The notes: generated by a model from the letters alone, not told the origin. 64,000 bases of DNA from Hydrotalea sandarakina (GCF_003254115.1 NZ_QKZV01000002.1:389736-453735); one strand, 5' to 3'; numbered from the stretch's first letter, positions 6,853 to 17,254 are shown. A program made the numbers and translations.

Positions 6853-9780
6853 ATGGGTACATCAATGAAACATCAGAAAAATCATAATTCATCGGCTTTA
6901 TTGGAATTTATTGAAATTATGGGGGCAAGGGAACATAATTTAAAAAATATTGATGTTTCTATTCCCAAAAATAAATTGGTTGTAATTACCGGCTTAAGTG
7001 GAAGTGGTAAATCTTCTTTGGCTTTTGATACCATTTACAATGAAGGGCAACGTCGCTATATGGAAAGTTTTAGTGCCTATGCTCGACAGTTTATTGGCGA
7101 TATGGAGCGCCCCGATGTTGATAAAATAACGGGCTTATCGCCAGTTATTTCAATTGAACAAAAAACTACCAATAAAAATCCTCGTTCAACAGTAGGTACA
7201 ATAACCGAAGTGTACGACTTTTTGCGTTTATTGTATGCTCGTGTAGCCGAAGCATATAGTTATGAAACAGGTAAGAAAATGGTGAAGTTTTCTGAAAAAG
7301 AAATCATTGATCACATTTATGCTTCATTTCCTAATCAAAAAATCTCCATATTGGCACCTTTGGTAAGGGGGCGTAAAGGACATTATCGAGAATTGTTTGA
7401 GGAAATTAGGAAAAAAGGTTTTCTAAAAGTTAGAATTGATGGTGAAATTAAAGATGTAACTGCAAAGCTTCAAGTGGATAGATATAAAGTACATGATATT
7501 GAGGTAGTTGTTGATAGAATGGCGGTTACAACTGATATGCGTTTGCGTATTGTGCAGAGTGTTGAAACTGCACTTAAGTTGGGAAAAGATTTAATGTTTA
7601 TTTTACTGAATGATACCAATAAAATTGTTCAGTACAGCAGTAAGTTAATGTGCGTTGATACGGGTATAAGTTACGAAGAACCTTCCCCCAATGCATTTTC
7701 ATTTAATTCTCCTTATGGTGCCTGTACAACTTGTAAAGGATTGGGTTCAATTTATTCCGTTAGTTTAACACAAATCATTCCTGATAAAAGTATTTCCATA
7801 AAGGAGGGTGGTATTGTGCCTTTAGGTGCTGAAAGAAATGCACAGCTATATCAACAAATGGCAGCATTTGCAAAAAAAAATAAAATTAATATTAATGTTC
7901 CTATTAATCAATTGAAGGAAGAGCAAATCAATCTGCTACTTTTTGCTACAGAAAATCCCGGTGACATTGATAATGCATTAATTGCTAATAGTGATGCTTC
8001 AGAAACCAATTATTTGTATGATGGTACTTTTGAAGGCGTTATACCCATGTTGAAAAGATGGTTCACTGCTTCAGGCAGTACTGAAACTACTCGTGAATGG
8101 GTTGAACAGTTCATGGAATTGAAAACTTGCCCTACTTGCAATGGGGCAAGGTTAAAAAAAGAAAGTTTGTGGTTTAAAATTAATAACAAGAATATTGCTG
8201 AATTGGGCGAATTTAGTTTAGAGGATTTAGCCAATTGGTTTAAACATTTACCTGCACATTTAACTGCCAAACAACAAATCATTGCTAAAGATGTGTTGAA
8301 AGAAATCAATGATAGATTGGGTTTTTTGAATGATGTCGGACTAACCTATCTTCATTTAAACAGATCGTCGCGCACACTAAGTGGTGGAGAAAGCCAACGG
8401 ATACGGCTTGCTACACAAATTGGGTCACAATTGCAAGGCATCACATATATTTTAGATGAGCCTTCTATTGGTTTACATCAGCGTGATAATCATCGCTTAA
8501 TTCAGGCGCTGCAAAATTTACGTGATATAGGTAATACCGTAATTGTTGTTGAACACGATAAAGATATAATGCTTGCGGCTGACTATTTAATTGACATTGG
8601 CCCGAAAGCTGGTAAAATGGGTGGACAGGTAGTTGCAGCAGGTACCCCTTCTGAAGTTATGAAAATGCATACACCCACTGCAGGTTATTTAAATGGTTCC
8701 ATACAAATACCGGTTCCAACACAAAGACGTAAAGGCAATGGTAATTTTATAGAGATTAAAGGTGCTTCGGGGAATAATTTAAAAAATGTACATGTAAAAT
8801 TTCCTTTGGGTACATTAATTTTAGTAACAGGGGTAAGTGGCAGCGGAAAGTCAACCTTAATCAATGAAACTTTATATCCATTGCTGGCAGCTCATGCTTA
8901 TGATTCTCGAACAAAACCCATGCCATTTAAATCTATTACAGGTTTAGAAAATATTGATAAGGTTATAGAAATTGATCAATCCCCCATAGGACGTACGCCA
9001 CGAAGTAATCCTGCTACATATTGTGGTTTTTTTACGGATATAAGAACACTATTTGCATCGGTACCGGAAGCTAAAATAAGAGGGTATAATGCAGGAAGAT
9101 TTTCATTTAATGTTAAAACTGGGCGGTGCGATGTTTGTGAGGGTGGAGGAATGCGTGTAATTGAAATGAATTTTTTACCCGATGTTTATGTGCCTTGTGA
9201 AAAATGCAATGGTAAAAGGTATAATAGAGAAACTTTGGAAATAAGATATAAGGGGAAGTCAATTAGTGATGTGCTCGATATGTCTGTTGATGAAGCTTGC
9301 GATTTTTTTCAGCCGGTGCCCTGGATACATCGTAAAATTAAAATACTACAAGAAGTGGGCTTGGGTTACATTACCTTGGGTCAAAGTGCTGTTACTTTAA
9401 GCGGTGGTGAAGCACAACGCGTTAAACTTGCTACTGAATTGGGTAAAAAAGATACCGGAAAAACTTTTTATATACTTGATGAACCTACAACCGGATTGCA
9501 TTTTCAAGATATTATGATGTTGATGGAGGTTGTTCAGAAATTAGTAAACAGAGGCAATACTGTTTTAATTATTGAGCACAATTTAGATGTAATTAAACAA
9601 GCCGATTATATTATTGATTTAGGCCCCGAAGGTGGTTCCGGTGGCGGAAAATTACTATTTGCCGGTACACCTGAAGAATTGTGTAAAGTAAAAGAAAGCT
9701 ATACTGCATTATACTTAAAGAAGGAGTTAGAAGAGAATAAGGCAACACAAAAAACATTAAAAACAAATAAAAAAATATAA
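6853..9780 (+). CDS. uvrA: Excinuclease ABC subunit A
   Basis: 975 residues, slightly longer than typical (~940). DNA-damage recognition ATPase of nucleotide excision repair. The first Walker A is GLSGSGKSS (47-55) and the second is GVSGSGKST near residue 660. ABC signatures LSGGESQR (~509) and LSGGEAQR (~848) are each followed by an LDEP Walker B. Zinc-binding Cys pairs appear as CTTCKG, CPTCNG, CDVCEGG and CEKCNG. The start ATG at 6853 lies only 11 bases after a TATATTTG element (6835-6842); ATG 6865 is a second possible start. An AT-rich hairpin (AAACTTAC/GTAAGTTT, 9785-9804) follows the stop. Confidence 0.97.
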   Translation: MGTSMKHQKNHNSSALLEFIEIMGAREHNLKNIDVSIPKNKLVVITGLSGSGKSSLAFDTIYNEGQRRYMESFSAYARQFIGDMERPDVDKITGLSPVISIEQKTTNKNPRSTVGTITEVYDFLRLLYARVAEAYSYETGKKMVKFSEKEIIDHIYASFPNQKISILAPLVRGRKGHYRELFEEIRKKGFLKVRIDGEIKDVTAKLQVDRYKVHDIEVVVDRMAVTTDMRLRIVQSVETALKLGKDLMFILLNDTNKIVQYSSKLMCVDTGISYEEPSPNAFSFNSPYGACTTCKGLGSIYSVSLTQIIPDKSISIKEGGIVPLGAERNAQLYQQMAAFAKKNKININVPINQLKEEQINLLLFATENPGDIDNALIANSDASETNYLYDGTFEGVIPMLKRWFTASGSTETTREWVEQFMELKTCPTCNGARLKKESLWFKINNKNIAELGEFSLEDLANWFKHLPAHLTAKQQIIAKDVLKEINDRLGFLNDVGLTYLHLNRSSRTLSGGESQRIRLATQIGSQLQGITYILDEPSIGLHQRDNHRLIQALQNLRDIGNTVIVVEHDKDIMLAADYLIDIGPKAGKMGGQVVAAGTPSEVMKMHTPTAGYLNGSIQIPVPTQRRKGNGNFIEIKGASGNNLKNVHVKFPLGTLILVTGVSGSGKSTLINETLYPLLAAHAYDSRTKPMPFKSITGLENIDKVIEIDQSPIGRTPRSNPATYCGFFTDIRTLFASVPEAKIRGYNAGRFSFNVKTGRCDVCEGGGMRVIEMNFLPDVYVPCEKCNGKRYNRETLEIRYKGKSISDVLDMSVDEACDFFQPVPWIHRKIKILQEVGLGYITLGQSAVTLSGGEAQRVKLATELGKKDTGKTFYILDEPTTGLHFQDIMMLMEVVQKLVNRGNTVLIIEHNLDVIKQADYIIDLGPEGGSGGGKLLFAGTPEELCKVKESYTALYLKKELEENKATQKTLKTNKKI

Positions 9781-9942
9781 AATTAAACTTACACTTGTAA
9801 GTTTGAATTGATTTTTGTCAAGCAGTTGCAATGAAATGACATAAAAATTGAAATTCTAATCTGCTTCTAATCTATATTTCGTATTTCTAACAAAAAATTT
9901 TATGCTTCGTATTTAGTTTTGTGCTAGAAAATGCAGTAACCC

Positions 9943-10335
9943 ATGCATCGCTTTTATAAAGCATATAATTTAATTATCAAGTTACTTTTTTTTACCCTGT
10001 ATATTTTATTTTTTGGGGTGCAGTTACTTTTTAATTTCGATGCAGTATCTGAAGATCAATTAATTGATACAGAATTACATGCTCACGCTTCCTTTCATAA
10101 CCGGCATTTTTTCCATCAATCCGTATATACGCATAATACTTCGCAGCAAGGTGATAACATACGTTTGAACAAGCGTTATCAGCCCGAAACTGTTGCAATT
10201 ATAACATTATTTGTATTAACTGTTTCCCCATTAATATTTTTTCGAGTAATTTATTCTTATTATAAAGAATCATTTGTATCTTTCTTACAGCATACAACTA
10301 CCCTGCGAGGCCCACCGGTTAGTATGCCTTTTTAA
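9943..10335 (+). CDS. Small His-rich two-helix membrane protein at head of efflux operon
   Basis: 130 residues, not assigned to a named family. A hydrophobic segment lies at about 10-30 and a second at about 83-103. Between them is a soluble stretch with a His cluster (HAHASFHNRHFFHQSVYTH). The protein ends with TTLRGPPVSMPF. It starts the co-directional cluster of TolC-like protein, RND pump and adaptor, 39 bases before the TolC gene. The histidines suggest, but do not prove, a metal-binding periplasmic role. A TAGTTTTG (9914-9921) just upstream could be the -7 element of the operon, although no convincing -33 was found. Confidence 0.7.
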   Translation: MHRFYKAYNLIIKLLFFTLYILFFGVQLLFNFDAVSEDQLIDTELHAHASFHNRHFFHQSVYTHNTSQQGDNIRLNKRYQPETVAIITLFVLTVSPLIFFRVIYSYYKESFVSFLQHTTTLRGPPVSMPF

Positions 10336-10374
10336 AGTTCTCTTTTATTTCATTTTTAAAAACCTAAAGGTTAT

Positions 10375-11781
10375 ATGTTTTCATTTAACAAAAAGTCAAT
10401 AATTGGCTCTATGCTACTTGTTGTGTGGTTAGGTAGTATAGTAACAGTTTTCGGCCAAACAACACCATCGTATTTTTCATTACCACAATTAACCGATTCT
10501 GCTTTGCATTTTTATCCATCAGTAATGAGTAAACAAGCATTGGTTGCTAGTGCTCGTGCCGGCATTATGGATGCAAAGCATGCTGCTCTACCTTCTTTAG
10601 ATGTACATGACCAGGTAACTACATCTACTGCTAATGGCGTAACCGGTACTTTTTTGCCATTGGGTATTGCCATTCCCACAGCAGGGGGTATAACTGCTAA
10701 TAACAATTGGCAACCTGCTGCCGGTAATATTGGTTTAATATACAGTCAATATGAGTTATACAACTTTGGTTTAAACAAAGCAAGGGTTATGGATGCTATT
10801 GCCAATGCTCGTTTTGCTGAATCAGATTATGCAAAAGAAACCTATTTATTAAAATTAAATGTTGCCAATTACTATTTGGCTTTATTAAAAAACATTCAAC
10901 AATTGGGTGTTGAGCAAGATAATGTACGCCGATATGAAACCCTGTTTACAGTAATTAGAGCACAGGCTGCCAGTGGCTTAAAACCCGGCGTTGATTCATC
11001 TTTGGCAAAGGCTGAGTTAGCAAAAGCACGCATTAATTATAACAATCAATCAGATTTAGTTTTACGCTTACGCGAACAGTTATCCATGCTTACCGGTATA
11101 TCTATTGATAGATTGAATGTTGATACCGCTGTAGGCAGGTTTAACGATTTAATTATTCAGAATAATTTTTCTAGTGAAGTTGACACATTAAATAACCCTT
11201 TGGTTGATTATTATCGTCAAATTAAAAATCGTTATATCGCCCAAGGAAAATTAATACAAAAAACTTATCAGCCTAAAATTTACTTAGCCGGTGGATTTTG
11301 GGGAAGAGGTTCAAGTATTGATTATCAAGACCAGTACAAAGCCTTTGCTTCCGGTTTGGGCTATCAAAGGTTTAATTATTCTGTTGGTTTAGCATTTACG
11401 TATAATTTATTCGATGGTATTCATAGAAAAGATCAAATGACAGTTAACAAGTTTGCAACACAAAGCAGTGACTACGATTTGCAGGAACAGAAATTGTATT
11501 TGTCTAACTCCTATCAAAAAGCAATGGCTTCCATTGATATCATTCAGAAAAATTTATTGGAAATACCCATTCAACTTCAATCAGCACGCGATGCTTATCA
11601 TCAAAAAGTAGCACAGTACAATGCCGGTTTAATTAACTTAATTGATTTAACCAACTCTGCATTTGTATTGTACCGAAGCCAAACCGATTATATTCAAACC
11701 ATAACAAATTGGTTACAAGCTAATTTAGATAAATCAGCTGCAGCAGGTACAATTGATTCATTCATTCAAACAATAAAATAA
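10375..11781 (+). CDS. TolC-family outer-membrane efflux protein
   Basis: 468 residues with a signal peptide ending about FGQ (residue ~27). The rest has the duplicated long-helix pattern of TolC/OprM proteins: Ala/Gln-rich helices around residues 60-75, 140-240 and 370-450, and beta stretches such as YSVGLAFTYNLFDG. It forms the outer-membrane duct of a tripartite efflux pump. The RND gene starts 5 bases after its stop, so the two are certainly co-transcribed. Confidence 0.9.
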   Translation: MFSFNKKSIIGSMLLVVWLGSIVTVFGQTTPSYFSLPQLTDSALHFYPSVMSKQALVASARAGIMDAKHAALPSLDVHDQVTTSTANGVTGTFLPLGIAIPTAGGITANNNWQPAAGNIGLIYSQYELYNFGLNKARVMDAIANARFAESDYAKETYLLKLNVANYYLALLKNIQQLGVEQDNVRRYETLFTVIRAQAASGLKPGVDSSLAKAELAKARINYNNQSDLVLRLREQLSMLTGISIDRLNVDTAVGRFNDLIIQNNFSSEVDTLNNPLVDYYRQIKNRYIAQGKLIQKTYQPKIYLAGGFWGRGSSIDYQDQYKAFASGLGYQRFNYSVGLAFTYNLFDGIHRKDQMTVNKFATQSSDYDLQEQKLYLSNSYQKAMASIDIIQKNLLEIPIQLQSARDAYHQKVAQYNAGLINLIDLTNSAFVLYRSQTDYIQTITNWLQANLDKSAAAGTIDSFIQTIK

Positions 11782-11786
11782 TTAAT

Positions 11787-14700
11787 ATGGTACGTTCTGC
11801 CCTTAAAAGGCCTATTACAGTAATTGTTTTGTTTGCAGGGTTATTACTATTTGCGGTAATGGCTTTGCGTACAATTCCTATTGATATATTCCCCAAACTT
11901 AACTCACCTACCATTTATGTAATTGAACAATATGGTGGTATGTCGGCAGCACAAATGGAAGGATTTTTTGCCACCCGTATGGCCGACCAATTTTTGTATA
12001 TTGATGGAGTAAAAAATATTGAAAGTAAAAATATTCAGGGGTTAACACTTATTAAATTAACCTTTTATGAAGATGCTGATATGGCAGAAGCTTCAGCCGA
12101 GGTAGCCTTACAGGTAAATAGAACCATGGCCTTCTTCCCGCCAAGTGCTTTACCACCTACCGTAATTCGTTTCGACGCATCTTCATTACCGGTTGGTGAG
12201 TTGGTATTTAGCAGTAAAACCCGTCCATTAAGTGAAATATTTGACCTTGCGGTTACGCGTATTCGTCCACTATTTGCAACCGTACCGGGTCTTTCTGCAC
12301 CACCGCCATTCGGTTCAAATGCTCGTACTGTTTTAATTAATATTAATCCTACTAAACTCAGTTCCTATAATTTGTCTGCTGATCAGGTAGTTGAAGCTAT
12401 TGCTAAAAATAACTCCATTTCACCTTCAGGAAACATACGGATTGATAGTACCATGTATGTTACTTCGGTAAATTCATTGGAAACTAAAGTAAAAGACTTT
12501 GAAGATATTCCCATTGTTAGTAATAATTCTACTTCCATTTTTGTAAAAGATGTTGCCACTGTTACCGATGGTGCTGATATTACAGTTGACTATGCCTTAA
12601 TTAATGGGAAACGTTCAGTGTATATTCCGGTTGTAAAAACTGCCAGTGCTTCAACTTGGGATGTTGTGCAAAAATTGCGGGCTAAGCTACCTGAAATGCA
12701 AAGCTTATTGCCGAAAGATGTTCATATTGAATATGCTTTCGACCAATCGGTATTCGTAATCAATTCCGCCAAAAGTTTAATGACGGAAGGTATTTTAGGT
12801 GCGGTACTAACCGGATTAATGGTGTTATTGTTTTTGCAAGACTGGCGTAGTAGTGTTGTGGTAATTATTACCATTCCGGTAGCTATTTTAAGTGCCGTAT
12901 TCTTTTTAAAACTTTCCGGACAAACCATTAATATAATGACCTTAAGTGGTTTGGCTTTGGCTATTGGTATTCTGGTTGACCAGGCTACGGTGACCATTGA
13001 AAACATTCACCAACATTTGGAAATGGGTAAGTCGAAGAAGCAAGCCATTTTAGATGCGTGTCAGGAAATATCATTCCCATTATTATTAATCTTGTTATGT
13101 ATATTGGCGGTATTTGCACCTGCGTTTGTAATGAATGGCGTTCCTAAAGCCATGTTCCTGCCATTGTCATTATCTATCGCATTTGCTATGATTATATCTT
13201 ACATAGGTGCGCAAACTTTAGTGCCGGTAATTTCAAACTGGTTACTAAAAGAAGATATGTTTAATAAGTATCATCATGAACAACCTCATGCACATGCAGG
13301 TTTAGCTTTAGATAATGAGGAAAAAAATGAAGTAGTTCACCATACACATCAAGATGAAACCCATAAAGAAGAAGACAACTTCTTCCAACGGTTAAAAATG
13401 GCGTTGGCTCGTCGCCTTGAAAAATGGATGCCCAGAAGAAAGATAATTGTAATTGTTTATTTAATTGTGGCTTTTAGTGCAGCCGGATTCTGTTTCGTAA
13501 TTATTGGTAAAGATTTATTGCCCAAAACCAATGCAGGTCAATTACAATTGCGTTTACGTGAACCCGATGGTACTCGCTTAGAAGTAACTGAGCGTGCTAC
13601 AAAAGGAGTACTAAACATTATTAATAAAACTGTTGATGATAATGTAGAAATTTCATCTGCATATGTAGGGTTAGTACCTGCCAACTTTGGTACCAGTAAC
13701 TTATATATTTTTAATAGCGGTACCCATGAAGCGGTTATTCAAATAAACTTGAATGAAAAGTATAAAGTAAACATGGAAAATTTAAAGGAAAAGCTAAGAC
13801 ATGAAATTGCAAAGGCTTATCCTGACATGAAAATTTCATTCGAGCCAATTGAATTAACAGAAAAAATTATGGCTCAAGGTGCTTCTACACCCATTGAAGT
13901 TAGGGTGGCAGGAAAGAATATGAATGATATTGAGAATTATGCCGATAGAGTTATGGCGAATATGAAAGCCATCCCATTCTTGCGTGATGTACAAATAGCC
14001 GAGCCTTTGAAATATCCTACCATTAATATTAAAGTTGACAGAGAAAAATTAGCATTGATGGGATTAAGTATTGACAATGTTACACGTAGTATTACTGCCA
14101 GTACTTCTTCAAGCCGTTATACCAATAAAAACTTCTGGCTCGATCCCAATAACTCATACACGTATCAAACTCAAGTTCAAATTCCGGAATATGCAATGAA
14201 TTCTTTGCAAGAATTAGAAGCTACCCCATTGGTAAAAGGGCAGGCCAGACCGGTATTATCAGATGTTGCAACAATATCAGTAGATAGTTTACCCGGCGAA
14301 TATGATAGAAGTGGTCCAAGAAGATATGTTGTAATTAGTGCTAATATTTATAAAAAAGATTTAGGAACTGCAACTACCGCAGTGCAAAAAGCAATAAAAG
14401 AATCCGGAACTCCTCCAACAGGGTTAATTACAGAGGTAAAAGGAATGTCATCATTACTAATAGAAACATTAGATTCTTTACAGAGTGGTTTGTTGGCAGC
14501 AATTGTAGTTATTTTATTGTTGTTGGCTGCTAATTATCAATCGTTTGGATTAGCCATATCTGTACTTGCTACAGTGCCGGCGGTATTGTTGGGTGCATTA
14601 TTAATGTTATTAGCTACAGGTGCAACGTTAAACCTCCAATCTTACATGGGTATTATCATGTCCACAGGTGTATCTGTTGCAAACGCAATTCTAATTGTTA

Positions 14701-15029
14701 CGAATGCAGAAGCATTACGATTAAAATATAAAAATGCTTTCAAAGCGGCTTCTGTAGCTGCGAGTATTCGTTTGCGCCCAATATTAATGACCAGCTTGGC
14801 TATGATAGCCGGTATGATACCCATGGCCAGTGGTTTGGGTGAATCAGGTGATGAATCTGCACCATTAGGAAGAGCTGTAATAGGCGGTTTGGCTGCCTCT
14901 ACAGTAGCAGCTTTGTTTATTGTGCCATTGGTATATGGTTGGATTCAACAAAAAGCTTCATTTAAAGATGTATCATTACTGCCTGAAGATGAGGTAAAAG
15001 ATGAACATACTGAACATGAAAATGATTAA
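11787..15029 (+). CDS. RND family efflux pump inner-membrane subunit
   Basis: 1080 residues with AcrB-like architecture: one N-terminal helix, a large periplasmic domain, helices 2-6, a second periplasmic domain and helices 8-12. The helix-4 motif reads GLALAIGILVDQATVTIEN, so the AcrB Asp-Asp pair is Asp-Gln. In helix 10, GVSVANAILIVTNAE has Ala where AcrB has the relay Lys (GLSAKNAIL). A loop at about residues 494-535, on the cytoplasmic side between helices 6 and 7, is very rich in His and acidic residues (HHEQPHAHAG, HHTHQDETHKEED). Substrate unknown; the loop hints at metal sensing. Confidence 0.92.
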   Translation: MVRSALKRPITVIVLFAGLLLFAVMALRTIPIDIFPKLNSPTIYVIEQYGGMSAAQMEGFFATRMADQFLYIDGVKNIESKNIQGLTLIKLTFYEDADMAEASAEVALQVNRTMAFFPPSALPPTVIRFDASSLPVGELVFSSKTRPLSEIFDLAVTRIRPLFATVPGLSAPPPFGSNARTVLININPTKLSSYNLSADQVVEAIAKNNSISPSGNIRIDSTMYVTSVNSLETKVKDFEDIPIVSNNSTSIFVKDVATVTDGADITVDYALINGKRSVYIPVVKTASASTWDVVQKLRAKLPEMQSLLPKDVHIEYAFDQSVFVINSAKSLMTEGILGAVLTGLMVLLFLQDWRSSVVVIITIPVAILSAVFFLKLSGQTINIMTLSGLALAIGILVDQATVTIENIHQHLEMGKSKKQAILDACQEISFPLLLILLCILAVFAPAFVMNGVPKAMFLPLSLSIAFAMIISYIGAQTLVPVISNWLLKEDMFNKYHHEQPHAHAGLALDNEEKNEVVHHTHQDETHKEEDNFFQRLKMALARRLEKWMPRRKIIVIVYLIVAFSAAGFCFVIIGKDLLPKTNAGQLQLRLREPDGTRLEVTERATKGVLNIINKTVDDNVEISSAYVGLVPANFGTSNLYIFNSGTHEAVIQINLNEKYKVNMENLKEKLRHEIAKAYPDMKISFEPIELTEKIMAQGASTPIEVRVAGKNMNDIENYADRVMANMKAIPFLRDVQIAEPLKYPTINIKVDREKLALMGLSIDNVTRSITASTSSSRYTNKNFWLDPNNSYTYQTQVQIPEYAMNSLQELEATPLVKGQARPVLSDVATISVDSLPGEYDRSGPRRYVVISANIYKKDLGTATTAVQKAIKESGTPPTGLITEVKGMSSLLIETLDSLQSGLLAAIVVILLLLAANYQSFGLAISVLATVPAVLLGALLMLLATGATLNLQSYMGIIMSTGVSVANAILIVTNAEALRLKYKNAFKAASVAASIRLRPILMTSLAMIAGMIPMASGLGESGDESAPLGRAVIGGLAASTVAALFIVPLVYGWIQQKASFKDVSLLPEDEVKDEHTEHEND

Positions 15030-15084
15030 CTCAATTTTTTGTAACTTGATGATAATACTAAATTAACTTTTAAAATAAATAAAA

Positions 15085-16167
15085 ATGAAATATAATATTT
15101 TTTTACTTGGTGGTTTAATTTTGTTAGCCTCCTGCTCTTCAAATAAGGAAAATAAGCCCAAAGATCCCCCTGTTTCCGACTCTTCAGTTCATTATTCTGT
15201 TGCTACCGTTAAAAGCGGCGGAGTAAATGAAGTTTTGAAACTGCCGGCTAAACTGGCTGCCTATCAAGAGGTAAGCATATTTCCAAAAGTGAATGGATAC
15301 GTTAAAAGCGTGTTGGTTGATATAGGTTCAAAAGTTACGAAAGGCCAACTGTTAATGGTGTTAGAAGATCCTGAATTGGAACAAGCAATGTTACAAGCAA
15401 AAGAAAGGTATGAACGTTCTAAAGCTGATTTGTCTATTGACCGCGAAAATTATGTTAGGCTATTAGAAGCAGCAAAAACCCCTGGTGCCATTTCGCCATT
15501 AGATGTGTCAGCAGCCCGTACTAAGGTACAAGCTGATAGCTCATTAAGCAATGCTGAAAAGGCAAATTGGAAATATCAGGAAACAATGATGGGTTATTTA
15601 AAAGTATATGCTCCTTTTTCCGGCGTAATTACCGAAAGAAATGTACACCCCGGGGCTTTGGTAAGTGCTGCTATAAAAGACCAGCGCATGCTTGAATTGA
15701 AAGATATAGCCCATTTGCGTTTGCAAATAGATGTTCCCGAAGATATTGCTGCTCATTTTAAAGATCGTGATACTGTTGCTTTTTATACCAGTGCTTATCC
15801 CGGTAAACGCAACATAGGATTTGTGAGTAGAAATTCATACAATGTAAACCCGCAATTTAGAACACAACGGATGGAAGTTGACGTATATAATAATAATTAT
15901 ACACTTTCACCCGGAATGTTTGTTGAAGTGCAGTTGTACACAAAAGGTAATCCTAATGCAATGACAGTTCCCAAATCTGCCATTGTAACAACAACAGAAA
16001 GAAAATATGTTATTGTTGTTAGAAATGGTAAGGCTGTAAAAGTGGATGTGCATACAGGAAACGATAATGCTACACAGGTTGAAGTATATGGCGATTTAAA
16101 ACCCGGTGAAGAAGTTATTACAAATCCATCTGATGATATTAAAGATGGAAGCACCATACATGTATAA
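15085..16167 (+). CDS. Periplasmic adaptor (membrane fusion) lipoprotein of RND pump
   Basis: 360 residues. The lipobox LLASC puts the lipidated Cys at 17, so the protein is anchored in the periplasm. A lipoyl-like half motif (KVNGYVKSVLVDIGSKVTKG), a helical hairpin at about 95-155 and the closing half YAPFSGVITERNVHPG mark it as an HlyD/AcrA-type adaptor. It is the last gene of the efflux operon, 55 bases after the pump gene, in the order outer-membrane protein, pump, adaptor. A strong terminator follows. Confidence 0.92.
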   Translation: MKYNIFLLGGLILLASCSSNKENKPKDPPVSDSSVHYSVATVKSGGVNEVLKLPAKLAAYQEVSIFPKVNGYVKSVLVDIGSKVTKGQLLMVLEDPELEQAMLQAKERYERSKADLSIDRENYVRLLEAAKTPGAISPLDVSAARTKVQADSSLSNAEKANWKYQETMMGYLKVYAPFSGVITERNVHPGALVSAAIKDQRMLELKDIAHLRLQIDVPEDIAAHFKDRDTVAFYTSAYPGKRNIGFVSRNSYNVNPQFRTQRMEVDVYNNNYTLSPGMFVEVQLYTKGNPNAMTVPKSAIVTTTERKYVIVVRNGKAVKVDVHTGNDNATQVEVYGDLKPGEEVITNPSDDIKDGSTIHV

Positions 16168-16191
16168 TAGGTATAAGTTGGTTAAAACTTT

Positions 16192-16225
16192 AAAAGGCTG
16201 TCTTTATAATTAGACAGCCTTTTTT
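16192..16225. terminator. Bidirectional intrinsic terminator between efflux operon and lysR
   Basis: AAAAGGCTGTCT pairs perfectly with AGACAGCCTTTT, with T-runs on both strands. It can end both the plus-strand efflux operon and the minus-strand operon ending in the LysR gene. Confidence 0.9.
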
Positions 16226-16282
16226 GCATTCTATCAAATAATAATTGTGCTAAAGATTATGTGTTTATAGAGCTTGTAATGC

Positions 16283-17185
16283 TTATTTCCCGGAAATGGG
16301 TTGCTGCTTTGATGCAAAGCGCATAAATAAATTTGTACTGTTATTGGGTTGTCCATGTAAGTGAATAAGGTAGAATGGTCTTTTAATTTCTAAAAATTTA
16401 ACTTCCACTCTTTTAAATACATTATTCTGCAGTTCACTTTGTATAGCATGAACGGAAATAAAAGCATAGCAATTGCTGTGCATAAGATAAGTTTTAATGC
16501 TTTCAGTGCTGCCTAATTGCATTTCAACGTTTAAATGAGAAAGTTTAATGTTGAAAGGTTGTAAAGCATGTAAAATAACTTCTAACGTTCCTGATCCATG
16601 TTCTCTTAATAATAAAGGAAGTTGTTTTAATTCTTCAGGCTTTGAAATAATTTTTTTGGCAGTTGCATTTTGGGCATTGGTTATTAATACAATTTCATCA
16701 TCTAAAAAAGAAGTGTATTTAATAAGCTTGTTTTTGGAATGACCTTCAATAATCCCCAAATCAATTTCTTTGTTGGTTAAAGCTTGTTCAATTTGTTCGG
16801 TATTGCCATTGTGTAGGGCAATTTCAATATTGGGATATTTTTTATGAAAGCCCGCTAAAAGTGGTGGAATGACATATTGTGCCACAGTTGAGCTTGCGCC
16901 AAGTTTAAGTAAGCCTTGATGCCGATTGGCTAAATCATTCATTTCCTCTTCCATATTTCTATACAAGGCCAATAACTGTTCGGTATGCTGCAGTAAAACT
17001 TCACCGGCTGCAGTTAGTTGAATTTGATTGCCGGTACGTTCAAACAATTTTAATTGAAAATGTTGCTCTAACTCCTGAATATGTTTAGTAACTGCCGGTT
17101 GTGTTATAAACAATGCATTAGCAGCTTTAGTAAAATTTAGCCGTTTGGCTACTGTATAAAAAACCTGCAGTCTAAAATCAAACAT
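16283..17185 (-). CDS. LysR-type transcriptional regulator
   Basis: 300 residues from the chosen start at 17185 (MFDFRLQVF), the usual beginning of this family; an in-frame ATG at 17236 would add 17 residues. The helix-turn-helix spans about residues 1-60 (FTKAANALFITQPAVTKHIQ). The C-terminal part is the two-lobed effector domain (LKLGASSTVAQYVIPPLL, IDLGIIEG). It is the last gene of a minus-strand cluster after a TsdA-like cytochrome and a DsrE-like protein. The stop of the DsrE-like gene lies 69 bases before the chosen start. A role in sensing a sulfur compound is an inference from the neighbours only. Confidence 0.9.
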   Translation of the reverse strand: MFDFRLQVFYTVAKRLNFTKAANALFITQPAVTKHIQELEQHFQLKLFERTGNQIQLTAAGEVLLQHTEQLLALYRNMEEEMNDLANRHQGLLKLGASSTVAQYVIPPLLAGFHKKYPNIEIALHNGNTEQIEQALTNKEIDLGIIEGHSKNKLIKYTSFLDDEIVLITNAQNATAKKIISKPEELKQLPLLLREHGSGTLEVILHALQPFNIKLSHLNVEMQLGSTESIKTYLMHSNCYAFISVHAIQSELQNNVFKRVEVKFLEIKRPFYLIHLHGQPNNSTNLFMRFASKQQPISGK

Positions 17186-17254
17186 GCCGTGAATATACTC
17201 GTTTTCACGCTTGTTTAAAACTAAAACTGCAGGCATAATAAATTATTTTTACAA

